In this document: piece by piece, positions 8,634 to 17,454 of the stretch
Layout of the letters: each line of letters starts with the position of its first letter
Numbering within the stretch: position 1 is the stretch's first letter
From: Gallionella sp.
Lineage (GTDB): Bacteria > Pseudomonadota > Gammaproteobacteria > Burkholderiales > Gallionellaceae
Reading direction: 5' to 3'
Length of the DNA stretch: 17,456 nt
Assembly (NCBI GenBank): GCA_017880945.1
Contig: JADGRM010000012.1
Coordinates: 1-17,456, forward strand
Translations under genes and position numbers: made by a program
The notes under the pieces: model-generated
Told to the model about the DNA's origin: nothing
Database searches by the model: none
Seen by the model: only the letters and a program-made list of their open reading frames with translations

Positions 8634-9523
8634 AAAATACAGCCAGCACACCGGGGCAGAAACTGCGCCGCGCCGTCGAAGACAATCATCCATTGCAGGT
8701 AGTCGGCGCTGTGTCCGCCTATTGCGCGATCCTCGCGCAAAAGAGCGGCCACAAGGCGCTGTATCTTTCCGGAGGCGGTGTGGCCGCTTCCTCGCTCGGC
8801 ATTCCCGATCTCGGCATCACCACACTGCATGACGTATGCGAGGACGCACGCCGCATCACTGCCGCAAGCGACCTGCCGCTGCTGGTGGACATCGACACCG
8901 GTTGGGGCGGCGCCTTCAACATTGCGCGTGCCACACGCGAGATCGCACAGGCCGGTGCGGCCGGATTTCACATCGAAGACCAGGTGATGCAAAAGCGCTG
9001 CGGGCATCGCCCCAACAAGGCCATCGTCAGCCAGGGCGAGATGGCGGATCGCATCAAGGCGGCGGTGGATGCACGCAGCGACGAGAGCTTCGTCATCATG
9101 GCGCGCACCGATGCGCTGGCGGTGGAAGGCATGCAGTCGGCCATCGCACGCGCGCAGGTCTGCGTCGAGGCCGGAGCCGACATGATCTTCCCCGAGGCGA
9201 TGACCACGCTGGAGCAATACACCGAATTCACCCGCGCGGTGAAAGTGCCGGTGCTGGCGAACATCACCGAGTTCGGCGCCACGCCGCTGTTCACCACCGA
9301 GCAACTTGCGGGCGTGGGCATCAAGCTGGTGTTGTATCCGCTGTCGGCGTTCCGCGCGATGAGCAAGGCCGCGCTGAACGTCTATCAGCACATCCTCGCC
9401 GACGGCTCGCAACAGAAAGTCGTCGCGGAGATGCAGACACGCATGGAGCTATACGACTATCTCGGCTATCACGCCTACGAGCAGCAGCTCGACCGCCTGT
9501 TTGCCGAGCAGGGCAGCGATTAA
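8630..9523 (+). CDS. prpB: 2-methylisocitrate lyase
   Basis: PrpB cleaves (2R,3S)-2-methylisocitrate to pyruvate and succinate, the last step of the methylcitrate cycle. The 297-residue product has the isocitrate lyase/PEP mutase barrel: SGGGVAASSLGIPDLG, metal-site acidic residues D60, D87 and D89 (LLVDIDTGWGG), HIEDQ, and the catalytic loop QKRCGHRPNK with C124. KRCGH plus a length near 295 points to PrpB rather than isocitrate lyase AceA. The start has GAGGAGG eight bases upstream. It leads the catalytic genes; prpC begins 25 bases after its stop. Confidence 0.97.
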   Translation: MKNTASTPGQKLRRAVEDNHPLQVVGAVSAYCAILAQKSGHKALYLSGGGVAASSLGIPDLGITTLHDVCEDARRITAASDLPLLVDIDTGWGGAFNIARATREIAQAGAAGFHIEDQVMQKRCGHRPNKAIVSQGEMADRIKAAVDARSDESFVIMARTDALAVEGMQSAIARAQVCVEAGADMIFPEAMTTLEQYTEFTRAVKVPVLANITEFGATPLFTTEQLAGVGIKLVLYPLSAFRAMSKAALNVYQHILADGSQQKVVAEMQTRMELYDYLGYHAYEQQLDRLFAEQGSD

Positions 9524-9548
9524 TCAATCTTCATTCAAGGAGAAAGAC

Positions 9549-10697
9549 ATGGCAGAAGAAAGCACCTTACCCAAGCCGAAGAAATCCGTTGCACTGTCGG
9601 GCACGGTCGCCGGCAACACCGCGGTCTGCACCGTCGGCCGCACCGGCAACGATCTGCACTATCGCGGCTATGACATCCTGGATTTCGCCGATCAGGCCGA
9701 GTTCGAGGAGATCGCGCATCTGCTGATCCACGGCACATTGCCGAACGCCGCTCAGCTCAAGGCCTACAAGACCAAGCTGAAATCCCTGCGCAGTTTGCCC
9801 AAGGCGGTGAAGCAGGTACTGGAAGCGATCCCCGCGAATGCGCACCCGATGGATGTGATGCGCACCGGCTGCTCGATGCTCGGCACCTGCGAACAGGAGC
9901 CTGAAGCGCACAGCGAGGCCGCCGCACGAGAACTGATCGACCGCATGCTGGCCTGCTTCGGCTCGATGCTGATGTACTGGCATCACTACAGCACCTCTGG
10001 CCGCCGCATCGAAGTGGAAACCGCTGACGACAGCGTCGGTGCTCATCTGCTGCATCTATTGCACGGCACACCGCCAAAGGCATCCTGGGTGCGGGCGATG
10101 CACACCTCGCTGATTCTGTATGCCGAGCATGAGTTCAACGCCTCCACCTTCGCCGCGCGCGTCATCGCCGGCACCAACTCCGACCTGTATTCCTGCATCA
10201 CCGGCGCGATCGGGGCGCTGCGCGGTCCCAAGCACGGCGGTGCCAACGAGGAAGCGTTCCGCATCCAGAGCCGCTATAAAAATGCCGATGCAGCCGAGGC
10301 TGACATACGCGAGCGCGTCGCGCGCAAGGAGATCGTCATCGGCTTCGGCCACCCGGTCTATACCATCTCCGACCCGCGCAACGAAGTGATCAAGCGCCTG
10401 GCGAAAAAGCTGGCCGAGGAAAAAGGCGAGATCGGTTTGTTCGACATCGCCGCCCGTCTGGAAAGCGTCATGTGGGACACCAAGAAGATGTTCCCCAACC
10501 TCGACTGGTTCTCCGCCGTGTCGTATCACATGATGGGCGTGCCGACCAATATGTTCACGCCGCTGTTCGTGATCTCGCGCGTCACCGGCTGGGGCGCGCA
10601 CGTGATGGAACAGCGCGCCGACGGCAAGATCATCCGCCCCAGCGCGAACTATATCGGGCCGGAGAATCTGGCTTGGGTGCCGATCGAGAAGCGTTAA
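9549..10697 (+). CDS. prpC: 2-methylcitrate synthase
   Basis: PrpC condenses propionyl-CoA with oxaloacetate to 2-methylcitrate. I start at ATG 9549, which has an AAGGAG site six bases upstream, giving 382 residues. An in-frame ATG at 9501 would overlap prpB and has no such site. The citrate synthase fold shows the catalytic triad H229 (GPKHGGANE), H268 (GFGHPVYT) and D319 (PNLDWFSA). The length and the N-terminal VAGNTAVCTVG...LHYRGYDI are those of the short methylcitrate-synthase type, not the longer hexameric citrate synthase with its extra N-terminal domain. It lies between prpB and the repeat element that precedes prpD. Confidence 0.97.
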   Translation: MAEESTLPKPKKSVALSGTVAGNTAVCTVGRTGNDLHYRGYDILDFADQAEFEEIAHLLIHGTLPNAAQLKAYKTKLKSLRSLPKAVKQVLEAIPANAHPMDVMRTGCSMLGTCEQEPEAHSEAAARELIDRMLACFGSMLMYWHHYSTSGRRIEVETADDSVGAHLLHLLHGTPPKASWVRAMHTSLILYAEHEFNASTFAARVIAGTNSDLYSCITGAIGALRGPKHGGANEEAFRIQSRYKNADAAEADIRERVARKEIVIGFGHPVYTISDPRNEVIKRLAKKLAEEKGEIGLFDIAARLESVMWDTKKMFPNLDWFSAVSYHMMGVPTNMFTPLFVISRVTGWGAHVMEQRADGKIIRPSANYIGPENLAWVPIEKR

Positions 10698-10709
10698 AAC
10701 AAGAAAAAT

Positions 10710-10795
10710 CGTAGGGCGCAATAACCAACGGGCATTGCGCCGAATGTGCAACAACGTTCATACGGTGCAATGCGCTACGCTTATTGCACCCTACG
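10710..10795. repeat. 86-bp imperfect inverted repeat (MITE-like) between prpC and prpD
   Basis: Terminal repeats CGTAGGGCGCAATAA (10710-10724) and TTATTGCACCCTACG (10781-10795) pair at 14 of 15 positions. Internal arms (GGGCATTGCGCCG against CGGTGCAATGCGC) extend the fold to nearly the whole element. It is bordered by AAAT on both sides (10706-10709 and 10796-10799), a possible 4-bp target duplication. The terminal sequence recalls the GTAGGGTGCAATAAGCG dispersed repeat seen in many bacterial genomes. As RNA it would form a long hairpin in the prpC-prpD spacer, which may influence message stability. It has no coding capacity of its own. Confidence 0.8.
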
Positions 10796-10835
10796 AAATG
10801 GCTAACTGATTTTTGCCTTAAAGAAGGAAATCGAA

Positions 10836-12323
10836 ATGAGCGCCAATGTAGAAATGAACACCCGCCCGGCACCCGACCAGGTGCTGGTGGATATCGCGCA
10901 ATATGTCTGCCGTATGGAGATCAAATCGACGGAAGCCTACGACACCGCGCGCAACTGCCTGATCGACACGCTGGGTTGCGGCCTGCTGGCGCTGCGCTTT
11001 CCCGAGTGCACCAAGCACCTCGGCGCGCTGGTGCCCGGCACCACCGTGCGCAACGGTGCGCGCGTACCCGGCACCTCGCATGAGCTCGATCCGGTGAAGG
11101 CCGCATGGGACATCGGCGCGATGATCCGCTGGCTGGATTACAACGACACCTGGCTGGCCGCGGAATGGGGTCATCCTTCCGACAACCTCGGCGGCATCCT
11201 CGCCGTGGCCGATTATCTGAGCCGCTGCCGCGTGGCCGAAGGCAAGGCACCGCTGACGATACGCGATGTGCTGACCGCGATGATCAAGGCGCACGAGATT
11301 CAGGGCGTGCTGGCGATCGATAACAGCTTCAACCGCGTCGGTCTCGATCACGTGGTGCTGGTGAAGGTCGCTTCCGTTGCCGTGGTGACGCGCCTGTTGG
11401 GCGGCAGCGAAGCGCAGGTGATCGACGCGCTGTCGCAAGCGTTCGTCGACGGTCAATCGTTGCGCACTTACCGTCATTCGCCGAATGCCGGTTCGCGCAA
11501 ATCGTGGGCGGCCGGCGATGCCACCTCGCGCGCGGTGCGTCTCGCGATGATCACGATGACCGGCGAGATGGGCATCCCCGGCGTGCTGACCGCTCCGCAG
11601 TGGGGCTTCTATGATGTGCTGTTCTCGAAGACCAACAAGGATCAAAAACTCAAACCGGAAGATCAGCGCCGCTTCAGCCTGAAACAGCCCTATGCCAGCT
11701 ACGTGATGGAGAATATTCTCTTTAAAATTTCCTTCCCCGCCGAGTTCCATTCGCAGACTGCGTGCGAAGCGGCGGTGCGTCTGCATCCCCAAGTGAAGGA
11801 CCGATTGAAGGACATCAGCAGGATCGTGATCCACACCCACGAATCCGCGATCCGCATCATCTCCAAGGTCGGCCCGCTGGCGAATCCGGCAGACCGCGAC
11901 CACTGCATCCAGTACATGGTCGCTGTGCCGCTGGCGTTCGGCGACCTGGTGGCGGAACATTACGAGGACAGCTTCCACGCGGCCAATCCGATCATCGACC
12001 AGTTGCGCGCGAAGATGGAGATCGTCGAGGAGCCGCGTTACAGCCGCGAATATCTGGAAGCGGACAAACGCTCCATCGCCAATGCGATCCAGGTGTTCTT
12101 CAAGGATGGCAGCAGCACCGAAAAGATCGAGGTGGAATATCCGATCGGCCATCGCCGCCGCCGTGCCGAGGGCATCCCGGTTCTGGAACAGAAATTTCTG
12201 AGCAATCTGCGCACGCGTTTTCCCGAACAACGCTGCCAGCAGATCATGGCGTTGTGCCTGGATAAACAGAAACTGGAAGCGACACCGGTCAATGCATTCA
12301 TGGAGATGTTGATCATCAACTGA
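10836..12323 (+). CDS. prpD: 2-methylcitrate dehydratase
   Basis: PrpD dehydrates 2-methylcitrate to 2-methyl-cis-aconitate without an iron-sulfur cluster. The 495-residue product matches the MmgE/PrpD family throughout: ARNCLIDTLGCGLLALRFPECTKHLGALVPGT, the loop DYNDTWLAAEWGHPSDNLGGILAVADYLSR at about residues 105-133, NSFNRVGLDHVVLVKVASVAV, SFVDGQSLRTYRH-type and RKSWAAGDATSRAV segments, and KISFPAEFHSQTACEAAV. The length is close to the 483 of the enterobacterial enzyme. The alternative route by AcnD/PrpF is not in this window, so a housekeeping aconitase presumably rehydrates the product. An AAGGAAA site precedes the ATG. An inverted-repeat element fills most of the gap from prpC. Confidence 0.96.
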   Translation: MSANVEMNTRPAPDQVLVDIAQYVCRMEIKSTEAYDTARNCLIDTLGCGLLALRFPECTKHLGALVPGTTVRNGARVPGTSHELDPVKAAWDIGAMIRWLDYNDTWLAAEWGHPSDNLGGILAVADYLSRCRVAEGKAPLTIRDVLTAMIKAHEIQGVLAIDNSFNRVGLDHVVLVKVASVAVVTRLLGGSEAQVIDALSQAFVDGQSLRTYRHSPNAGSRKSWAAGDATSRAVRLAMITMTGEMGIPGVLTAPQWGFYDVLFSKTNKDQKLKPEDQRRFSLKQPYASYVMENILFKISFPAEFHSQTACEAAVRLHPQVKDRLKDISRIVIHTHESAIRIISKVGPLANPADRDHCIQYMVAVPLAFGDLVAEHYEDSFHAANPIIDQLRAKMEIVEEPRYSREYLEADKRSIANAIQVFFKDGSSTEKIEVEYPIGHRRRRAEGIPVLEQKFLSNLRTRFPEQRCQQIMALCLDKQKLEATPVNAFMEMLIIN

Positions 12324-12362
12324 ACGCCCGAACGGGCAGCACAACAAAAGGAGGGAGTCGCA

Positions 12363-14252
12363 ATGAGCTACCAGACAGAATATGACCGTTCGATGAAAGA
12401 TCCGGCAGGCTTCTGGCGCAAGCAGGCCGAGGCGCTGGAGTGGTTCAAGTTCCCCCAGCAAATCTTGTCGCTCGATGACGACGGCCTCGGCTACTGGTTC
12501 GCCGACGGCGAGATGAACACTGCTTATATGGCGCTGGATCATCATGTGAAGGCCGGGCGCGGCAACCAGCTCGCGCTGATCTACGATTCTCCCGTCACCA
12601 ATACCAAGTCGCGCTACACCTATGCCGAACTGACCGATGTCGTGGCGCGCACCGCCGGGATGCTGGCGGACCTGGGCGTGGTGAAGGGCGACCGCGTCAT
12701 CATCTACATGCCGATGATCCCGGAAGCGGTCATAGCGATGCTGGCGGTGGCACGGCTGGGCGCGATCCACTCTGTGGTGTTCGGCGGCTTCGCCCCGCAT
12801 GAACTGGCGATACGCATCGACGATGCGACACCCAAAGTCATCCTCACCGCCTCCAGCGGTATCGAGGTCAAGCGCGTGGTGGAATACAAACCATTGGTCG
12901 ACCGCGCCATCGAACTCGCCAGGCACAAACCGCAAAGTTGCATCGTTTACCAGCGTCCGCAAGCGGCAGCAACACTGGTCGCCGGGCGCGATCATGACTG
13001 GAAATCTTTGCTGGCCAAGGCCAAGGCTGTGGGCTGCACGCCGGTGAAGGGCAGTGACCCGCTGTACATCCTCTATACCTCCGGCACAACGGGCAAACCC
13101 AAGGGCGTGTTGCGCGAGAACGGCGGTCACGCCGTGGCGCTCAAATACAGCATGAAGGCCATCTACAACGTCGAGCCGGGCGATGTGTACTGGGCATCGT
13201 CGGACGTGGGCTGGGTGGTCGGCCACTCTTACATCGTCTATGGTCCGTTGCTGCATGGCTGCACCACCATCGTGTATGAAGGCAAACCGATCATGACACC
13301 GGATGCAGGGGCGTTGTGGCGCGTCTGTGCCGAGTATGGCGTGAAGGCGCTATTCACCGCACCCACCGCGTTCCGTGCAGTGAAGAAGGAAGACCCGCAA
13401 GCATTGCTGATGAAGAACTACGACTTGAGCAAACTGCAGATCATCTACTCCGCAGGCGAACGGCTAGACCCGCCCACCGAAGCGTGGCTCACCGATCACA
13501 GCGGCAAGCCGGTGGTGGACCACTGGTGGCAGACAGAGACCGGCTGGGCGATCACCGCCAACATGCAGGGCATCGAGCCGATGCCGATCAAGCCCGGCTC
13601 GTCCACCGTGCCGGTGCCCGGCTTCAATGTGCAGATACTGGATGAGAACGGACATCAAGTCCCGCGCGGCACGCAGGGTTACATCGCGCTCAGGCTGCCG
13701 CTGCCGCCCGCCTGCCTGAACCATATCTGGGGCGACGTAAACAAATTCCGCGAAAGCTATCTGACCTTCCTCCCCGGTTACTACACCAGCGGCGATGGCG
13801 GCTATATCGACGAGGACGGTTATGTGTTCGTGATGGGTCGTGTGGACGACGTGATCAACGTCGCCGGGCATCGTCTATCCACCGGCGAGATCGAGGAAGT
13901 GATCGCCACCCATCCCGCGGTGGCGGAATGCGCGGTCATCGCGCGCGACGACGATCTCAAGGGACAAGTGCCGATGGGGCTGGTGGTGCTCAAGTCCGGG
14001 ATGACCATCAGCGAGGCAGACCTGCAACAGCAGTTGATCACCCGCATACGCGAAACGATCGGTGGGATCACCTGTTACAAGGACACGGTGATCCTGGCCA
14101 GACTGCCCAAGACCCGCTCCGGCAAGACGCTGCGCAAGACCATGGCCCATATCGTCAACGGCAAGGAATACACGGTGCCTTCGACCATCGATGATCCGGG
14201 CGTGATACCGGAAATCATCGGAGTGCTGCGCAACAAGAAGTTGGTCAAGTAG
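12363..14252 (+). CDS. prpE: Propionyl-CoA synthetase
   Basis: PrpE activates propionate to propionyl-CoA by way of an acyl-adenylate. The 629-residue protein has the acetyl-CoA synthetase N-terminal helix block (EYDRSMKDPAGFWRKQAEALEWF), the ATP loop YTSGTTGKPKG at 238-248, WWQTETGW at 388-395, YTSGDGGYIDEDGY (474-487), the hinge GRVDDVINVAGHR (492-503), and the C-terminal TRSGKTLR with the adenylation lysine K588, the site controlled by acetylation in related enzymes. The length equals that of enterobacterial PrpE. A strong AAAGGAGGGAG site lies just before the ATG, and a small GCCC/GGGC hairpin lies in the 39-base gap after prpD. It ends the operon, 22 bases short of the convergent histidine kinase, with no clear terminator. 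Confidence 0.96.
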   Translation: MSYQTEYDRSMKDPAGFWRKQAEALEWFKFPQQILSLDDDGLGYWFADGEMNTAYMALDHHVKAGRGNQLALIYDSPVTNTKSRYTYAELTDVVARTAGMLADLGVVKGDRVIIYMPMIPEAVIAMLAVARLGAIHSVVFGGFAPHELAIRIDDATPKVILTASSGIEVKRVVEYKPLVDRAIELARHKPQSCIVYQRPQAAATLVAGRDHDWKSLLAKAKAVGCTPVKGSDPLYILYTSGTTGKPKGVLRENGGHAVALKYSMKAIYNVEPGDVYWASSDVGWVVGHSYIVYGPLLHGCTTIVYEGKPIMTPDAGALWRVCAEYGVKALFTAPTAFRAVKKEDPQALLMKNYDLSKLQIIYSAGERLDPPTEAWLTDHSGKPVVDHWWQTETGWAITANMQGIEPMPIKPGSSTVPVPGFNVQILDENGHQVPRGTQGYIALRLPLPPACLNHIWGDVNKFRESYLTFLPGYYTSGDGGYIDEDGYVFVMGRVDDVINVAGHRLSTGEIEEVIATHPAVAECAVIARDDDLKGQVPMGLVVLKSGMTISEADLQQQLITRIRETIGGITCYKDTVILARLPKTRSGKTLRKTMAHIVNGKEYTVPSTIDDPGVIPEIIGVLRNKKLVK

Positions 14253-14274
14253 CTAAGGGTTCGGCTTCGGGAAT

Positions 14275-17007
14275 TCAATCCCGGCGAGTTTCCAGTGCCT
14301 GATCTATGCTGGCTATAAATGTGGCGAGTTCCTTATCGACCCGTGCAAGCAAGGAATCAACTTCACCTGACTCTCCTTTCTTGATGCTGTTTTCTAATAA
14401 CCTGGCTAATTCTTGCAGGGTATTCGCGCCGAGAGTGCCTGCAATTCCTCTTAGGGTGTGTGCCAGTCTTTCTGCTGTGTCCTGGTCATATGCGGCCAAC
14501 GCTTCCCGAACATTGGCGGAAAAATTCCGCTGTTTAACCCGGAATTTGTCGAGAAGCGAGAAATAAAGGGTTACGCTCCCTCCTATCCGGCGAACACTTT
14601 CGGCCACGTTGACCCCGGGCAAGTCCGGGAGCGGTTCAGGTACAGAATTTTGGACCGTTTGGCCGACTGGGGTGCTCCCCGTGGCCCGTATCGGACGCAC
14701 CCATTTTGCCAGCGTTGCTGCCAGCCGGTCCGGATCAATCGGTTTGCCAATGTGGTCGGTAACTCCGGCATCCAGAAATTCATTTTGTTCACTGACCATG
14801 ACATTGGCAGTCAGGGCGATGATAGGCAAATTGGAAAAATGCGGGATTTTCCGTATCTCACGGGTGGCGGTGACACCATCCATCACCGGCATCTGCATAT
14901 CCATCAGTACGCCATCGAATTGTGCTTCTTTCAGCAGTGCGATGGCTTCCTCACCGTTCTCAGCGGTAGTCACATCGAGTCCAAATCCTTCAAGCAGCTC
15001 TTGGGCAACCTGCCGGTTTATTTCGTTGTCCTCTACCAGCAGCAGGCGTGCCCCGCGGATTTGGGAAATGATTTCCGGATTTAACTGTGCACTGATGATT
15101 TTGAACTTGCCTGACGACAAAACACTCCGACCGGAAACCTTGGTGACGGCATCAAGCAATTTGAATTGATGGAATGGTCTTGCCAATATGCCATCCACCA
15201 CTTGGTTATCCCTTTGCAGCAACATTTCATCCTGGCCGCCGGCAGTGATCAGCAATACTTTTGGTCTGAAACTTAGAAAAGTGATTTCCCGCAGTTTCTG
15301 GGCCAATGTGATGCCATTTATCTCTGGCATCTTCCAGTCCAGAATTACCAGACCAAAAGGCTTTCGCTGTTCATTCGCCCTGCGTACCAGGTTCAGGGCA
15401 TCCTGGCCATTGCGAGCAACCGCCACATCGAGAGCGAATGACTCAAGGTAGCCCTTCAGAATTTGCAGGCTGCTCTCGTTGTGATCTACAGCAAGAACAC
15501 GCAGTCCACGCAAGTCGTTTAGCGCTGACAGGTTATAGTTCAACTGCTTTTTCGCTTTTTGAAAGCACGCGATGAAAATGAATTTCGATCCGACCCCCGG
15601 GGTACTTTCCACCCAGATCCTGCCGCCCATCATTTCGACAAGGCGCTTGCTGATAGTTAACCCGAGGCCGGTTCCGCCGAATTTGCGGGTGATGCTGGAA
15701 TCTGCCTGGGTAAACGGCTGAAACAGTTTGTCGATTTCCTTCTGCGACATCCCGATTCCCGTGTCTTTCACAGTGAAACGCAGAACGACCTGATCACCTG
15801 TCTCCTTTTCCAACGCGACATTAACCATCACCTCGCCATGCTCGGTGAATTTAACGGCATTACCTGCCAGATTGATCAGCACCTGACTCAGCCGCAGCGG
15901 ATCACCAATCAGCAAGGGTGGTACGTCCGGAGCGGTTTGCATATGGAATTCGAGGTTTTTCTCCTGGGATCTATTACCCACGATCGTGGCCAGATTGCCC
16001 ATAACCTCTTCCAGACCGAAGGTTATGCGTTCAATCTCCATTTTTCCTGCCTCAATTTTTGAGACATCGAGAATGTCATTAAGAACCCCCAGCAGCGATT
16101 TTGCCGAACCATGAATTTTCTGCAGATAATCCTGCTGTTTCCGCGACATGTCCGTCTGCAAACAAAGATGGCTCAATCCAATGATTGCATTCATCGGGGT
16201 GCGGATTTCATGGCTCATATTTGCGAGGAACTCATCCTTGATCTGGCTGGCTGCTTCTGCCTGACTCTTGGCTTCCTCGGCTTCCTTCAGTTTCTGAATT
16301 TCATGCTCAAGTTCATTATTGACCGCCACCAACATCCTGTTCCGGTCTGCCACTCCTTTTTCCAGCGCCAAAACACCGCGTGTGACCAGCAGCGTAAGCG
16401 CTGCAATGACCAGCAGCATGAGTGAGCCGATTCCCACCCCCCAGTTCTGTGCACGTTTTGATCTTTCAATCGCGTCGATCACATCCTTATGGTAGTCCCG
16501 TTCGGTATGAGCCTTGTATGCCTGTGCCTCAGACAAATAGGCATCACGCAAACCCCTCATCTTCATGATCTGCTGCGCACTGGGCAAATCCGTTTTGGTC
16601 GCCATCCGCCGAGCTACATCCAGGGACAGGGCAAAGTAGGTATCGAACCCGGTTTTCAGTTTTGCAATCTCGTCCTGGTGCAACTCATCAATCTTTTCCA
16701 ATGTTACATAACGGGTTCGTATTTCAGTTGCCTTGCCTTTGGCGATATCCAGAAAATCCACCTCGCCGGTTGCCACCGCCGCTTGGAGCGCATCAACAAC
16801 CCTCCCGTAAGCGTTGAGATTTTTCTCGGCCTCATCGAGTATCGGATAATCAACATCGCGAAGTTCTTTGAGAACTGATTCCCCATCCGACAAAACTATA
16901 GATGAATAAGCCAGATATGCGGCAAAGCTCAATGTGGCAACAACGGGTACCAGCAACAGTTTCCAAGTCAAGGAATAGCCGGATAATTTTTTTATCAGTG
17001 CGGTCAT
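14275..17007 (-). CDS. Hybrid sensor histidine kinase (HisKA-HATPase-REC-REC-HPt)
   Basis: A 910-residue membrane phosphorelay kinase. TM1 is about 14-36 and TM2 about 190-209, enclosing a helical, probably periplasmic sensor of about 150 residues that I cannot match to a named domain. A coiled coil at 215-255 leads to HisKA, with H266 in FLANMSHEIRTPMN. HATPase_c spans about 365-485 (NLAGNAVKFTE, KDTGIGMS, GGTGLGLTIS). The first receiver (about 501-625) has D557 but only one acidic residue in its first cluster (AVDHN) and R610 where lysine is usual. The second (about 652-770) is complete: E659/D660, D703, K755. An HPt domain ends the protein, with H850 in LAHTLRGIAGTLGA. No separate output regulator is seen nearby. 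The start lies six bases after the stop of the upstream binding-protein gene, so the two form an operon. Confidence 0.93.
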   Translation of the reverse strand: MTALIKKLSGYSLTWKLLLVPVVATLSFAAYLAYSSIVLSDGESVLKELRDVDYPILDEAEKNLNAYGRVVDALQAAVATGEVDFLDIAKGKATEIRTRYVTLEKIDELHQDEIAKLKTGFDTYFALSLDVARRMATKTDLPSAQQIMKMRGLRDAYLSEAQAYKAHTERDYHKDVIDAIERSKRAQNWGVGIGSLMLLVIAALTLLVTRGVLALEKGVADRNRMLVAVNNELEHEIQKLKEAEEAKSQAEAASQIKDEFLANMSHEIRTPMNAIIGLSHLCLQTDMSRKQQDYLQKIHGSAKSLLGVLNDILDVSKIEAGKMEIERITFGLEEVMGNLATIVGNRSQEKNLEFHMQTAPDVPPLLIGDPLRLSQVLINLAGNAVKFTEHGEVMVNVALEKETGDQVVLRFTVKDTGIGMSQKEIDKLFQPFTQADSSITRKFGGTGLGLTISKRLVEMMGGRIWVESTPGVGSKFIFIACFQKAKKQLNYNLSALNDLRGLRVLAVDHNESSLQILKGYLESFALDVAVARNGQDALNLVRRANEQRKPFGLVILDWKMPEINGITLAQKLREITFLSFRPKVLLITAGGQDEMLLQRDNQVVDGILARPFHQFKLLDAVTKVSGRSVLSSGKFKIISAQLNPEIISQIRGARLLLVEDNEINRQVAQELLEGFGLDVTTAENGEEAIALLKEAQFDGVLMDMQMPVMDGVTATREIRKIPHFSNLPIIALTANVMVSEQNEFLDAGVTDHIGKPIDPDRLAATLAKWVRPIRATGSTPVGQTVQNSVPEPLPDLPGVNVAESVRRIGGSVTLYFSLLDKFRVKQRNFSANVREALAAYDQDTAERLAHTLRGIAGTLGANTLQELARLLENSIKKGESGEVDSLLARVDKELATFIASIDQALETRRD

Positions 17008-17013
17008 TTTTTC

Positions 17014-17454
17014 TTAAGGTGCCAGAATAACCCTGACACTCCTGTTTACAGCGTTTTTGTCGATGTATCCGATGGCATTCGGGTTGTTGGCGACGGCCTT
17101 TCTGACGGCCACGTTGCTTTCCAGCTTTTCCGGTGGACGACCGTCGCCCGTGAATATGACTTTTGCCCAGTATGCGGAGAGCTGTGAGGAATTCTTGTGG
17201 ACAACTTTGGAATAAAACTCATCCCTGATTGCGCTACCTTCAGCCTGATCGATAGGTACGACATCGCCGTCATCCGGGAAGTTACTGACTTTGCCGAGGA
17301 AAATTCTTGCAGTCTGTTCAGCCGTAATGCTGGTGATGGGGCTCTTGGCAGATACGATTACTACCACATCGGCATGCGCACTCGCAGTAACTGTTGACAT
17401 TGCCAGAAGCAGAGGAAGTGTCAAGCAATTGCGGATTATTTCCAGTGGTTTCAC
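17014..17454 (-). CDS. Small PstS-like periplasmic substrate-binding protein
   Basis: A 146-residue exported protein beginning with a GTG two bases from the window edge; its upstream control region is outside. Residues 1-28 form a signal peptide with a likely cut after ASAHA. The mature part resembles one lobe of phosphate-type binding proteins: ITSITAEQTARIFLGKVSNFPDDGDVVPIDQAEGS, then SQLSAYWAKVIFTGDGRPP and NPNAIGYID. Full PstS proteins are about twice as long, so this is a minimal single-domain form rather than a transporter component; no ABC transporter gene lies beside it. It sits six bases before the hybrid kinase and probably presents a ligand, perhaps phosphate or a similar oxyanion, to the kinase sensor. 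A further upstream start cannot be excluded. Confidence 0.85.
   Translation of the reverse strand: MKPLEIIRNCLTLPLLLAMSTVTASAHADVVVIVSAKSPITSITAEQTARIFLGKVSNFPDDGDVVPIDQAEGSAIRDEFYSKVVHKNSSQLSAYWAKVIFTGDGRPPEKLESNVAVRKAVANNPNAIGYIDKNAVNRSVRVILAP

Noticed and set aside
10818..13256. An 812-codon open frame on the minus strand across prpD and prpE
   Set aside because: It lies wholly opposite two well-supported enzymes, is very rich in H, R, Q and A, and shows no family motif. It is the usual antisense shadow of GC-rich coding DNA.
14268..14283. CGGGA/TCCCG hairpin between prpE and the kinase gene as a terminator
   Set aside because: The stem is only 5 bp, overlaps the kinase stop codon and has no T-run on either side.
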